Assembly: GCA_963575745.1 (NCBI GenBank) | Contig: CAUYUJ010020282.1 | Span: 94,501-158,500 of the forward strand | Direction of reading: 5' to 3' | Length of the DNA: 64,000 bases | From: Prorocentrum cordatum | Taxonomy: Eukaryota; Sar; Dinophyceae; Prorocentrales; Prorocentraceae | Part shown: positions 33,503-46,690 of the stretch, in pieces | How positions within the stretch are numbered: position 1 is the stretch's first letter | Layout: each line of letters opens with the position of its first letter | Notes under the pieces: model-generated | What the model was told of the DNA's origin: nothing | The model's database searches: none | What the model saw: only the letters and a program-made list of their open reading frames with translations | Program-made: the position numbers and the translations under genes

Positions 33503-34130
33503 GGAACATCACCATCATCATCACCATCATCATCATCATGAACAACATCAACAACATAATGCTCATCAGGAGCCCATCATTATTATCAACAACATCGTCA
33601 TCAACATCATTATCGGGACAGCATCATCATCGTCACTTTCCTCATCGGGACACCATCATCATCATCAACATCAGCATCATCATCGTCATCATCGGGCCAC
33701 TACCATCAAAAATATCATCATCACCTCATCATCATCGTCACTATCCACATCATCATCACCATCATCATCAGGACACCATCATCGTCATCATCATCAACAA
33801 CAACATCATTATCGGTCTACCAACATCATCACCATGATCATCATTATCAACATCATCATCATCAACCTCATCATCATCATCGAGGCCGCATCATGATCAT
33901 CATCATCTTCATCATCATCATATCATGATCATCAACATTATCAGGATCATCAACATCATCGTCATGATCATCGGGGCTCCATCATCACCAACATTGACAA
34001 CATCAGCATCATCATCTGGACACCATCATCAGCACCACCATGGCCATCATCAAAATTATCATCACCATCATCATCAACATCGTCATCGTCATCATCATCA
34101 TCGTCATTATCGGGACACCGACGGGACACC
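33030..34130. repeat. ATC microsatellite with recurring GGGACACC
   Basis: (ATC)n/(CATCAT)n with about a dozen CATCGGGACACCATCAT interruptions at irregular spacing. The GGGACACC word also ends the tract (GGGACACCGACGGGACACC at 34113) and reappears at 37880-38000. 34140-34330 is unique sequence with no supported gene. Confidence 0.9.
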
Positions 34131-34389
34131 GGCGGGACACTGGCAGGACACCGCGCGTCCATGGTTGCCGGAAGGGAGACTTTTGGTCCCGCCGCGCCTC
34201 AGCCAAAGCCGGGACATTTCTCGCCCGCCCATGCAACTCCGCCTCGCCCGCACGCGCGGCACGCGCGAGCACGAAACCGAAACCGGTTTTTCGGTTGGGG
34301 GGCTCTCCGTTCCACTTCGATCTCACCCCCTCACCTCTGAATAATAATAACAAACAGTAATGATAGTAGCAATAATACAAAAAATAATA

Positions 34390-35995
<1,606 letters not shown>

Positions 35996-36109
35996 AGTAA
36001 GAAAGTCAATTATTCGTTTTTAAACATGATTCGACACCCATGATTTGACACATCCCACGCTCTTGCACACATCCCACCCACCCACCCGCAACTCGTTTTG
36101 CAGAACCTC

Positions 36110-36615
36110 TTAAGATTGACTACGACGACACCGACGCGTCTCCGACGACTTCGACGACGACAACGACGCCGACGCCGACGCCGACGCCGACGACGACGCC
36201 AACGAAGACGACGACGAGGGAGGAGGAAGGACGACGACGGCGACAACGACGACAACGACGACAACGACGAGGGAGGAGGGAAGACGGCGACGACGCGAAC
36301 GACGAAGAGGGAGGAAGGACGGCGACGCCGACGACGACAACGACGAGGGAGGAGGGAAGACGACGACGACAACGACGACGACGACGACGACGGCGACGAA
36401 ATACGAGGGACGTCGACGAGACGCCGACGACGGACGACGACGACGACGAGGGAGGAGGAGGAAGGACGACCACGGCGACAACGACAACGGAAACGACCAC
36501 GACGCCAAAGAGGACGACGACAACGAGCACGAGGAAAGACAGAGGACGACGTAGGCGACGACGACGACGACGCGGGAGGAGGGAGGACGGCGACGACGAC
36601 GACGACGACGACGCA
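36110..36615. repeat. (CGACGA)n with GGGAGGAGG interruptions
   Basis: CGACGACGA blocks separated by GAGGGAGGAGGGAAGA. It gives long frames in almost every phase; not treated as coding. Confidence 0.9.
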
Positions 36616-36639
36616 AGAGCGCGCGCGCGAGCACGCTTT

Positions 36640-37110
36640 TGTTGAACATCTGTGTTGCGAAACCTTGTGTTTTTGTAGGTTTTTTGGACGCACGATTTTG
36701 AAATCCTTCCGAAACCGATGGTTTTTGAAGGTTTCCGGCAAACGCGCGCGACGACGCGCGCGTCTGCACTTCGTGCCATTTTTTGCAGAAGATTCTCGCG
36801 ACGGCACACGCACAAGGGCGTTCGACAGATTTCGACATGCGCGCGCGAAGCCTGTTTAATATCATGTTATGAAAATCTTGAAATTGAGCAACCTATGGCT
36901 TTGCTTAAGATTTCGCAAGAGCTCGCGCGGAAGCTTTTTGAGCAAATCAAGGTTGCGAAACCTTTTTTTTTGGGGGGGGAACTCGATTGCAAAATCTTTC
37001 CGGCACCGAAAGTTTTTGAAGGATTTCGGCATGCGCGCGCGACGACGCGCGCGCGTGCACTTCGTTCGCATTTTTTGGCAAGGGATTCGCGAAAAAATCT
37101 TGTGTAAGAA
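36640..37110. repeat. ~300-bp tandem duplication with CGCGCG cores
   Basis: Blocks GTTGCGAAACC, TTTGAAGGTTTCCGGCA / TTTGAAGGATTTCGGCA, GCGCGCGACGACGCGCGCG and CACTTCGT...CATTTTTTG occur in the same order at about 36652-36800 and 36952-37095. The intervening 36835-36950 is a spacer. 37110-37320 shows nothing recognised. Confidence 0.75.
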
Positions 37111-37334
37111 CAAAAAAATGCCAACGCATATTGTTTTCTTACAAGGGAACCTCAGGGGGAGGGAACCCGGTTGGCCTGCGACATTATGATTTCATATGTA
37201 CGATGGACATGTGGTCAGAATCGTAGATGATTTACATACCCGAAAGGGATAGCGATAACGCAAAGGGGGGGGTAAAGTCTATTTTGGTTTGGAAGAAAAC
37301 TAAGCAATACTAGTCGTAATCAGTGGCAATGAAA

Positions 37335-37339
37335 GTAGC

Positions 37340-37396
<57 letters not shown>

Positions 37397-37552
37397 NNNN
37401 NNNNNNNNNNNNNNNNNNNNNNNNNNNNNNNNNNNNNNNNNNNNNNNNNNNNNNNNNNNNNNNNNNNNNNNNNNNNNNNNNNNNNNNNNNNNNNNNAGCA
37501 GAGCAGTAGCAGTAGCAGTAGCAGTAGCAGTAGCAGTAGCAGTAGCAGTAGC

Positions 37553-37612
<60 letters not shown>

Positions 37613-37630
37613 CGTAGTAGTAGTAGGTGA
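37335..37630. repeat. (AGT)n / (AGC)n microsatellite around an assembly gap
   Basis: (AGT)n on both sides of the gap, with (AGTAGC)n at 37500-37555. The true length of the array is unknown. Confidence 0.95.
37397..37496. other. Assembly gap (100 N)
   Basis: Exactly 100 N placed inside the AGT array, most likely a fixed-size placeholder. Confidence 0.99.
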
Positions 37631-37639
37631 TGGAATCCC

Positions 37640-37760
37640 ACCTGCCTTTTCGGGCGTAGGTGGCCTAGGGAGCTTCCTCGTCCAACCCCGTTTTTCCCCT
37701 TCGTGGAAAGGTTTGCCTCTCCCCCTGCCCCTCCCCTGGACCTTGGCGGGGAGTTCTGCA
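37640..37760. repeat. Dispersed repeat family 'CACCAGCCCT', copy 2
   Basis: ATCCCACCTGCC, GGGCGTAGGTGGCC, CTTCCTCGTCCAACCCC, CCCCTTCGTGGAAAGG and a final CCCTGGACC block follow the same order as 39030-39160. Confidence 0.6.
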
Positions 37761-37879
37761 GGTAGTTGGAGCGTCCAAAAACTGCCGCGGCGAGAAAACC
37801 CAAACCATTGGTTTTACCTATACGATTATCCTTCGGGTGAAAAGGAAGTTGTGGGGGGGGTGGACAGGGGGGAACCAAC

Positions 37880-38350
37880 ATCTGACTCAATGGATCTCAC
37901 TATCGATTTCATTCAACAAGACACCACGGGACACTTGTCGATCTCACACAACGGGACACCACGGGCCACCACGGGACACCGCTGGACACCTCTCGATGGG
38001 CCTCGGGGGCCCCAGCATGTCTCCAAGATGGCCCACATGAGCGCCAAGGAGGAGCCCGAAAAGTCTCCAATACGGCCCCACGAGCGCCCAAGAACGCTCC
38101 AATAACGCCTTCAGAAAGCCTCGAGACGATATTTTGGAACCTCCGAAACAGGGGACCTGGATCCGTTATTCTTATGTTTTTGAGCTTCGGGGGCCAAGAT
38201 GGACCCACCCCCCCCCCCAAACCACCCCAAAAAACTCCAAGAGGGCCCTTGCAGCCCCCCAAAAAACCCCATGGTCCCACGAATGCCCCAAGTGGCTCCG
38301 CGAGGACCCCAAGAGAGAGCCAAGATGGCTCCAGCAGGGGTCAGGGAAAA
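37880..38350. repeat. GGGACACC repeats then CCAAGA-type minisatellite
   Basis: ACGGGACACC words at 37915-37995, then degenerate CCAAGA / CCCCAAAA units to about 38345. Confidence 0.65.
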
Positions 38351-38379
38351 CACTTTTGAGGTGGCTGTTGCACTACATG

Positions 38380-38445
38380 CCTCCATACTTCCCTGATCAA
38401 GGCAACTCGCCTGGCGATCTGTTGCTGGATCCGCCGGTGGTGGCA
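38380..38445. repeat. Dispersed 'CTGATCAAGGCAACTCGCC' repeat, copy 1
   Basis: CATGCCTCCATACTTCCCTG then ATCAAGGCAACTCGCCTGG. It matches 47303-47345 (copy 2) in order. A related TCGCCTGGGCGTCGTTTCTG segment is at 39890-39955. 38450-39020 holds no supported gene. Confidence 0.5.
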
Positions 38446-39029
38446 ATTTCATTTTCCTGGTTTGCGGGCGCGCGAAGCGAGTCGGACACCGAGCAAGCAG
38501 GGGCAGGCTGTGCCAGCTGCGAAGGTATACGCAAAACATAAAGCGTAGCCCAATGCGGGGCGGAGCACTCTGAGCGGGACGCCGTGGCGAGAGGAGCCTG
38601 GCGGGCGGTGGCGAAGGCGCAGAAACGCCGCCTAACCCGCGAAACTGCCGCACGTGACGAGCGTGAACCAGATCGCCGCGGTGCCGGCGCGAGGCCGCGT
38701 GCTGCGGAAAGGCGAGCGGGCCTTGCCACAGGCGAAGAGCGTGCCGATGACGAAGGCGAGCGCCACCCTGGCCGAACAGGTAGGACTTGAAGCGTGTCCG
38801 CGGCGAGCGCGACGAGCGAGTGTAGGAGCCAGAAAAACACACAAAAGGATTTCACACAAAAGGTTTTGGCACCACCAACGGTGCAACGCATGTGCATACA
38901 TGCCACTGGACCCCGAGCGATCCGAACCAGGGTTGATGCACGGCCGTGCTCTGGGATGCAGTCAACATGCATGGTGTGGCAAAAATGTCGGTGGCGACGA
39001 GATCCCAATATCCGCTACCGACAAACATT

Positions 39030-39165
39030 CCATGGTAATCCCACCAGCCCTCTGGGCGTCGGTGGTTTAACGAGTTTCCTCTTCCACCCCTCCCTCTTCC
39101 CCTTCGGGGAGGGGTTTACCCCTCCCCTTATCCCCTCCCCACTGACCTGGACCGGGGGTTCCGCG
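39030..39165. repeat. Dispersed repeat family 'CACCAGCCCT', copy 3
   Basis: ATCCCACCAGCCCTCTGGGC, GTCGGTGGTTTAACG, CCCCTTCGGGGAGGGG and CTGACCTGGACCGGGGG. The CCACCAGCCC...GGGCGTCGGTGG part can form a short hairpin. Confidence 0.6.
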
Positions 39166-39179
39166 GCGCGTTGGAGCGC

Positions 39180-39880
39180 CCAAGATGGCCCAAGACGGCT
39201 CCAAGAGGGCCTCAGGGAGCCCAAGATACCCTCCACGATGGCTCAAGATAGCGCAAGATGCCTCAAGATGGTCCCCATGATGTTCCAAGACGTTCCAAGA
39301 ACTCTCCAAGACGGTTCCAAGTGCCCACAAGAGCATCATTAGGATGCATCCAAGAGGCCAAAATGCTTCAAAACCCTAAGGAAAATCAATGTTTTTGGTG
39401 TTCTCACTTTTTCGCTTGCGATGCACATCCGAGGCGTCAAGATGGCTCCAAGATGGCTCAAGATAGCTCCAAGAAGGGCCCAAGAAAACCCCATGACGGA
39501 GCGCCGAAGAGCGCTCCAAGAGCGGTCCCAGAGCGGTACAGGAGACGATTTTTGGAGTTCCTGGGGGGGGGCTCTAATTAAGGAACCCTACTTCCTTGAC
39601 CGATGTCCCCAAGAGGCCGCAGGATGGCCCCAAGATGGCCCCAAGAGGCCCCCCAAGAGGCCCCCAGGAGGCCCCCAAGAGACCCCCAAGAGGCCCCAAG
39701 AGACCCCCCAGAGGCACCCAAGGGGCAAAGATGGCCCCAAGAAGCGCCCAGGAGGCCCCCAAAGGCCCCAAGATGGCCCCAAGAGGCCCCAAGAGGCCCC
39801 CAGGAGGCCCCAAAGAAGATCCCGAACGGCCCACAGAGGCCCCCCCGAAGCACCCAAGACGCCGAAAAGCCCCTCAGGAC
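39180..39880. repeat. CCAAGATGGC / CCAAGAGGCCCC minisatellite block
   Basis: Degenerate CCAAGA units to 39540 with a T-rich linker at 39352-39435, then a GC-richer CAAGAGGCCCCC stretch at 39600-39870. 39880-41220 downstream is GC-rich unique sequence with overlapping frames and no supported gene. Confidence 0.8.
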
Positions 39881-41689
39881 GACCCTCTACTCGCCTGGGC
39901 GTCGTTTCTGGACGGGCTGGTGGGGATACGCGAAACGTCTACAATTTGGCGCAGCCAAACCGCCGTGCACCGTCAGTTTGTTCATCCGTTGACAGCAGCA
40001 CGCGTCGCGGCAGCAAAACGCAGTAGCGCGAGCGGGCATGCAGGGCCGGCGACGTGGCTGGCCAGCTGCCAGCGCGACTTCGGCAGAAGAGCCGAAATCC
40101 ACGTAGGATCTTTTTGGCCGTGGTATCCGGCGCAGCTGCATCGCGCTGCCAGGCGCCGCGGCCTTGTGATTGTAGCGCCAGGCCCCGCGCGCTCCTCGAG
40201 GCGGGAAAGCAAGCTCTACGCAAGAGAATCGCGCGTGCTCTTGTGGGGGCGGTGAAAACGATCGTGCGCGAAAGAAATTCGTCCGTGCGCACCCCGCGTT
40301 GGCAGTGTAACCAGACCGTGCGCAAAGGAATTGCACAATACGTCGTTGTACACAAAGGAATTACAGCAACGCCCTTTGGGTTGCGCTCTTCGCGCGCAGT
40401 GACACCTCCGAACTGGATAGGAAGGGGGGCGGGGCAAGGCAAAGCAGGGGAAGAGGAAAAATAAGAGGAGGGCGAGAAAGAAGCGAAGGAAGCAACGGAA
40501 GGAAGCCAGGATGCGCGCATGCGAAGCTAACGCTGCGCGCCGAGACAGTTGTTCGTTCGTTTGGTTGGCCGTGCGACTGATGGGTAGAACAAGTTTTTTT
40601 TGCTGCCGCTCGAAAGGGCTTCTTGGGATCGAGACTCTCGCTCTCTTCCCGACCCCCTTTCCCGCGCCCCGTTGCGAGCGCGCGACGATTTGTTCTGGCC
40701 CGCGGGCAGAGGACTGCCAGTTGCTCGTGAGCGGCCTTTCCACCCGTCACGCGTTCCGAACGCATGCGACCAGCTAAGCGCACTTGCCGCGCAAACCGCC
40801 AGCTCCAAACGGCGACGCCGCCCCGATCCCCGCGTCCGTGCCAGGCACCCTCTCAACGATGCCCCCTTCTGGCGTAAAGCCAATGCAACCTTTTGTGTTC
40901 ACGTGAGTTTTCCTGTTCTGAGAATAGGAACGCAGCCAAAATGGCGCGAGAGAGAGTCGACCCCAGGGCGGCCGACGTGTGTGCAAGTAGCGCGTGTAGA
41001 AGAGCCAGTGGCCGACTGTGGCGAGAGGCAACGCGCCCAGAGCAGCCTCGTGAACGGCAGGCCGAGCGGGGAGTAGAAGCGAACGCCGCACTTGCCGGGG
41101 GGCGAGGAGGCGACCGCACCCAAACCTGTCGTACAGGTTGGACACCAAGCCAGGCGACGCGACCAGCGGGCCGAGAACCCCGCGCGCGCGGCACTGGAAG
41201 CAGTGGGATGTGCAAGGGGGCGCCGCCCGTCAGATAGCCCGAGGGTCGAGCGGCCGGTGGCCGCGATGAGGCCGGCGCCCGCGAGTGCATGCCAGGGGGG
41301 CCAAGACGCCTTGGGCAAAAAGGGCCACTGGCATGGGCGGGGCGCGCTCGTCCGAGCCCGGCCACGGTGAACCCTCGCGGCCATCGCGCGGGGGAAAGGA
41401 AGACAGACGAAGTACGGGGGAAGCTGGCGCCGCGCCAGCTGGCAGCCAGACCCAAAAGAAGTTCATAAGGGGGCAGCCGATCGCTGCAAACACACGGAGA
41501 GCCTCGGCAGAGGAATGCCCATGGAAGAGCTGGCAGTTGGTCGCTGCAACTACATTGAGGACCTTGGCAAAGGTGCACCCGAGATGACGCCCCGTCACTG
41601 CGGGCGGGCGCCGAGGGGGCGGTTGCAGAAAGACCCCAGGTGAGGAGGGGGAAAGGAGGAAGGCAAGGCAGCTGATCGCTGCAAACACC

Positions 41690-42159
41690 AGAAGAGTAGC
41701 ACACCCAGGGTAGGATGTGGGGAGGAAAGGGCGGTGGAAGTGGAAGAAGCTGACACCAGTGTGGGGCTGCAGACGGTGTCTCTTGTCGGTGGCGGGTTCG
41801 TCCCAGCCGTGCCTGCGCCTGCCCTGTTTGCCACTGCGTGCCACGGGGGCGTCGCGGTCCTGCCCCATGCCTGGGCGCCCGGCGTTGCTGCGGTCGTTCG
41901 TCGCGTGCTCCTGGCGTCTGTGCTCGAAGTTGGTGTAGAGCTTGTGTTGGTGGCTGAGAGAAGGGGCGTCGTGGCCGTTCCGTCGTCGCGCAGCCGAGAA
42001 TTCGTTGCCGGTGGCCTGGGGCTGCACGTGTGGATCCTTTGGGGCGAAGCCGGGGCGAGTGGCTTGTCGCTCGGTCCAACTGTGCTGGGCCCTGTTGACT
42101 GTGGCAGCGAGCTCGGATTGCATCCTCTTGATGAAGACACGGCTGCTTGCGGTCTCGCT
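41690..42159 (-). pseudogene. Decayed coding segment, unknown
   Basis: The minus frame from about 42135 reads FIKRMQSELAATVNRAQ, then GNEFSAARRRNGHDAPSLSH and HKLYTNFEHRRQEHATNDR, with a protein-like residue mix. It loses character near 41740. It lies just downstream of, and out of frame with, the ORF at 42160-43101, so it may be that gene's broken 3' part. No family recognised. Confidence 0.2.
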
Positions 42160-43101
42160 TCATGTTTCCACCAAGTGCGTGGGCGTCTTGTACATTTGAC
42201 TGCCGTCGTGGGTGCGGCAGTCGGTTGGCGTGAATGGGTTGGCAGCCGCTTCGCGCCTATCCCCTCGGACCCAACCACCAGCGGCTTTGCTGCTTGGGAC
42301 CGTGCGTGCTGCGTGGCCCTGTTCCTGGGATCCGTGTTCCCGCGGCTTGTAGCTTGACCAGCTGGATCCGTGCGTGTGCCCGTCATCTTGGACATTCGAG
42401 CTGGAGCCGCAGCCGGTCCACCTGCTGCTGGTGGGGCTCTGCGTGCAAGCCACGTGGTGCTGGGCCTGGACGCGGGGGCTCCATGCAGGCTGGTCGCGCC
42501 CCTTCCTTTGTCCCTCTGTGAGCGTCCATGGTCTCCTCTGCTGGGTCGCTGCTGCCAATTGCGCCCCCCAGGAGTCGGGGGGTGATAGCGGCTTCCCTGT
42601 GTCAGAATTGTCGTGGTCGCTGCTGGCCGACAAGGCGGCGCGGAGGGTGGCGGTGCGAGGAGGGGACTTCGCGTGAGGCTCCTCGTCGGAAGGTGAAGGG
42701 GTGGGCTCCTCGTCCGCTTTGGGCTCCGGATTCGTCTGTGGTGCCCCGGTCTCCGCCCCCCATGTCCAGTCGAGGTGCTTCTCTGGCTGCGTTGCGTGGT
42801 AGCCTGTTTTGGCGGCGGTATCGATTTCCGGCTCCGCAGCCTGACCGGGCGTTGCGTCTTCCCCAGGGAGATGAGAAGGTGGGGATCCCTCTTGGTTGCC
42901 TGCCGATGTGTCCGGGGTCTCCCCCTCTCCCGCTCCGGCCAAGGCGCTGGGCGGGGGGCGGGTCGCCTGCGCTGGCGTGGCCGCGCCGGTCGACGCTGAA
43001 ATTGGGTCTGCATTGCTTGCGTCCGTCTCCCAGTCCGTCAGGGCATCGTCCGTGAGCAAGTCGGGTTTGAAGCTTGCGAGCCAGTCAACGAGAGTGCTCA
43101 T
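42160..43101 (-). CDS. Hypothetical acidic, disordered protein
   Basis: 313 codons from an ATG at 43101. The start MSTLVDWLASFKPDLLTDD looks like a folded N-terminal helix. The rest is Pro/Ser/Thr/Glu-rich, then Gln/Ser/Arg-rich, with no recognised domain. A degenerate DinoSL-like string lies at 43182-43203, 80 nt before the ATG. Coding status is uncertain because the region is GC-rich and other frames are also open. Confidence 0.3.
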   Translation of the reverse strand: MSTLVDWLASFKPDLLTDDALTDWETDASNADPISASTGAATPAQATRPPPSALAGAGEGETPDTSAGNQEGSPPSHLPGEDATPGQAAEPEIDTAAKTGYHATQPEKHLDWTWGAETGAPQTNPEPKADEEPTPSPSDEEPHAKSPPRTATLRAALSASSDHDNSDTGKPLSPPDSWGAQLAAATQQRRPWTLTEGQRKGRDQPAWSPRVQAQHHVACTQSPTSSRWTGCGSSSNVQDDGHTHGSSWSSYKPREHGSQEQGHAARTVPSSKAAGGWVRGDRREAAANPFTPTDCRTHDGSQMYKTPTHLVET

Positions 43102-43258
43102 GCGGTGGTGGGCGGGGTCGGCGTCTTCGAGTGGAGCGTCTCTCTGAGCGTAGAGCCTCCAGGCGTGCCTTGTTGGGGCCTCTTGGGCAAAACGGCGCGC
43201 CGGGCAAACGGCCGCCCATCGCTTGCCGCCCCAAGTGACGCCGGGTGGGATTCCGTCG

Positions 43259-45180
43259 TCAGCGAGTGTGCCGATGCAGAGCGAACAGATGTAGATGCAG
43301 GCGAGTTTGTGTCCCCAGGCGTTGTCGCTCTAGTCGTCTGGCTTGGGGCCCGGGCCCTCCTGGGCGGTGAAGGCGATCCAGGCGTCGTCGGAGGCTGGGT
43401 CCAGACAGCGGACGTGCCTTGTCAGTGCCAAGGGAGAAGCCGTTTCCGTCCCACGCTGGTCGTCCGCCGTCGCGAGATATGTCTCGACGTCGCGGTGACT
43501 GCCTGGGGGGCGCGAGGGGGGGGGGGCGCGGCTTGATGCTGAGGATGTGTTCGCAACGACATCTGTCTGAGCGGTCGCGCCGGCGGAGCCGGGGTGGCGT
43601 CGCGTCGTCCTGCCTTGCCGGCGCCAGTGGATGGCCGAGCTCGCTCCGCAGACCGTCGTCGGCGTTGGGTTTGGGCCTCGGGGGCCTCTTTAATGGGGGG
43701 AGGGGCCATGCGGGGCGGAGTTCCTGTCCAAAATGACATAGGGGACGCTGGGCGGCCGGGCATATGCGGCAGCGCCAGGGTGCGTTCCAGGAGGCGCCCG
43801 ACCAAAGCTCCACCCAACGGTCCCATCCGAGGAGGACGCGTCGGTCGTCGCATCCCAGGCCGGAGCTGGGCCTCTAGACAAAAGAGCCGGGCGCGGGGCG
43901 ACCTGGTTCCTGCGTGGGCTTGACTGGCTCGCCGCTGCAGCTGTCGCGGACGGCGGAGTACTCGATGGCCGTCGTCAATGGGGCGGCAATTGGGGGTGGT
44001 GCTGCCGATCTGCCCTGGGTTGTCGCTGCCGGTGGCCGTTAGGAGCAGCTGAGACAGCGTGCAGTCGCTGCCGGGGTTGGGCACCTGGGCCCGACCTGTC
44101 GGCGTTCGTAGAGTTGTTTGGATGAAGCTGCTGACCTTGACTTCGTGCTCAGCACGGCGGTCCTTCTGGTGGGCGGCCAGGTAGGAGCGGATCTGGTAGC
44201 CCTACCATGTGCCCTCGGGGCTCCAACGGGCCACTCCTGCAGCCGTCGCAGAAGGCAAGGGCGTCCTTCTGCAGCTGGAGAGAGCGCGTGTCTTTTGAGG
44301 CAGGGGCTGAGCGGGTGAGCTGAACGCCGGGGGCTGCGCTGAGAGGCGCGGGCGCGTGGAGGTTAGTCTTGTTGATGGCCGTGCCTCCTCTGAAGTAGCA
44401 GAAGAGGTCGCCCTCTGCTTTCCCGAGGTGCGCGTCGCTGCCTGCCGGCCCGGCGTGGAGGGCGCAGACCGCGCGGTCCGCTGAGGCGAGTCCGGTAAGA
44501 TGGGCTGGCTCGACCAACTTCTCCAGGACTTGGAGCTCCGAGCGCAAGTGGAACTTGCTGTTTAGCGTCTCCGCCAAGGTCTGCGGGCGCCCAGCCTCTT
44601 TCGCACTTGGGTGGTGGTGGCTCACTCGGACTATGCAGGCGACGCGCCTCAGGGCGTCTTCAAAACGGCCGTGGAGGTGCAGAAAATCAGCCTTGGATAG
44701 TTCCCAAATTTTCCCGAACAGCTCGCGGACATTGACTTCCTTGGAAGCTGATCTGGAGCCCGTGGCACTGCCGGGTTTGCAGATTCCGAGGGCGGCCTCG
44801 ATCGCGTCGCCTGTTCCCTCCTGGTCAGAGCATTGGCACATGCGCATTCTGGGTTCCCTCGCGGTGAACATCATTCGGATGAGCGTGGCCCGTGCCTGCG
44901 CCAGCGGAACGGGATCGGCGCTTTTCCTGGTGCAGCCGTCGGGCAGGGGTTTGGGCCCGGCCTGTCCGTGGAGGATGGCTTCGAGGCCGTCCATCCCTGG
45001 GTGCGTGCGGTGTCTGCTGCATTGTACAATGGACCGCTTCCACGCACATGGGAACTGCTGCGGCAAGAACGGGGGGGCGCGTTTCCCCAGGGTAGGAAGG
45101 CATCGGCACCTTGAACCACGTCAAGGGCGGATCTGCAGGTCGTCTGTCCTCACTGCCGCGTCGTCATCGTCCCGTGTCGG
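43259..45180 (-). pseudogene. Decayed coding region downstream of the helicase
   Basis: Several minus-strand stretches have coding character in shifting frames: near 45180 (YNTLWAAMMWACGPGPTRD), 44760-44640 (KEVNVRELFGKIWELSKADF then LHGRFEDALRRVACIVRVS) and 44600-44400 (LAETLNSKFHLRSELQVLE, KAEGDLFCYFRGG). From 44150 to 43260 only Pro/Arg-rich frames remain. They probably belonged to the same gene as the SF1 helicase piece upstream, but no domain can be named. Confidence 0.3.
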
Positions 45181-45220
45181 TCCGGGGCCACAGGCCCACA
45201 TCATGGCGGCCCACAGCGTG

Positions 45221-46690
45221 TTATAGACCAGGTAACGTCGTAGAGGGAGCCTTTGTGCTTCCGCACCTTGCGGCCGTATTGGCTTGGGTCTGCTGGTTGC
45301 TCGGCCACTGCTCGTGCGGGTGTAAGCCACTCAGGTAGCGGACAGGGGCGAGGGCGGGCGCCCCCAGAAGGGACCGGAGCGCGACGTTCAGCTGCTGGGC
45401 GAGCTTATTCCACGAGAAGTCTTCGTCCAGCGGGGAGTCAGCGTAGTGAGCGAAGCCAATTGCCTGGCTTTCCCTGGCCTGGGCAATGCCGCGGTCGACG
45501 TCGGAACTGATGTTGGTCTGTTGTCCAGGCGGGATCCAACCCTGTGCGTCTTCGATGCAGTCCCATCCTTTGTCGATTTCCACCCAGAAGCGCACCCCAA
45601 TACATTCTCATCCCCGAAGCGTGCCCAAAGGTTGGCGGCCCTGCCGTGCAGTGCCCACGCGCTGAGCATGGATTCGTTGGCTGTGCCGAACATCCCGCCA
45701 TCGCCGATGAGAACAGCGAGTCGCTTGGCCCTGGTGACGGCGACGTTGGCGCGGTTACGGGTGTCCATGAATCCCCATTCGTACTGGCAGTTGGACCGCG
45801 TAGTGAGGTGGATCACGACGACGGCCTGGCCACCTTGACTGGAGTCAATGGAAAGAGATAATTAGCTGGCCGGAGCTAAACAGGTCGGGGAAAACATCTG
45901 CTAGGCCGTTGAACTTTAACCCCAAGCCGCTGTCGTTCGTGGTGTGCTCGGCGAAAACGCACCTGGTGGGGTCTTGCCTTTGTCGTCGCTTGGGTGGTGC
46001 TGTCAGGCGTGCGCCGGGGGCTAGGCTGGATGCTGCCGCTGCCAAAGAGCCGGTGGGTGTGCGGCTCCTTGGCTTGTCGGGGGCGCCACTGGGCGTTCCT
46101 TGCATTGCTGCCCTCTGACTGCCTCTGGTCGGCGCGGTCCTAGGCTTCCGCGTCAAGTTACGCATACTGGCTGCGAATCCGTCCTTTGTTTGTGACGGCC
46201 TCCCGTGTGGCACGCTTCGCTGTGCCGTGTAGCCACTGATGACTTTGACTGTAATGCCCGTGTCCCTCATGGCGGTGGTCAGCTTGCGGACTACGTCGAC
46301 GCGCATGGCCTCCTCCCGGGTGTTGGCATAACCACTCTGCGTAACTGGGGGCAGGTCCTGTGACGGGTTGTCTATCATGAAGACGCGGTGCACGTCCCCA
46401 ATTGCCATGTCATTGGTGTGTATGCCGTCGATCTCCCGTAAGAGTGCGTCGGCGTCCTTCCCAAGGTGAATAGCAAGTCTTCGGACCCGTCTCTCGTCGA
46501 CGGGGCGGTGCTTTGCCCGAGGCAGGCCAGGGGCGATTGCGCGTTCCTCCAGGGGAGAAGCCAATGCCGATATGACCTTTCCTCCGAAGTATGCGGAGGA
46601 AGGGAAGGCCAGCGCGTCGGGGTGCATCCGGAAGCACAGGGTAAGGTAACATACTGCCCCGCTGTCCTCCCCCGGGGAATTCTGAACTTT
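45221..46690 (-). pseudogene. 5'-truncated SF1 (Upf1-like) helicase, frameshifted
   Basis: Only the C-terminal helicase lobe is present. In order: the CFRMHPDALAFPSSAYFGG block at 46636-46580 (the RMHP motif that precedes lobe 2); NTREEAMRVDVVRKL and TVKVISGYTAQ (motif IV region) at about 46330-46225; an insert of ~100 low-complexity residues; IDSSQGGQAVVVIHL (motif V) at 45849-45805; and NRANVAVTRAKRLAVLIGD (motif VI) at 45758-45702. Walker A and B motifs are missing because the sequence turns into minisatellite above 46690. Frame breaks are seen near 45850 (between IV and V) and in a GGGG run near 45594, after which GVRFWVEIDKGWDC continues to a TAA at 45221. Known relatives unwind RNA or DNA; this copy cannot be active. 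Confidence 0.7.

Noticed and set aside
40853-43013. Long Pro/Arg/Ser-rich minus frames (436 and 472 codons)
   Set aside because: High GC opens all phases; begin at non-ATG codons and overlap a better-supported ATG frame at 42160-43101.
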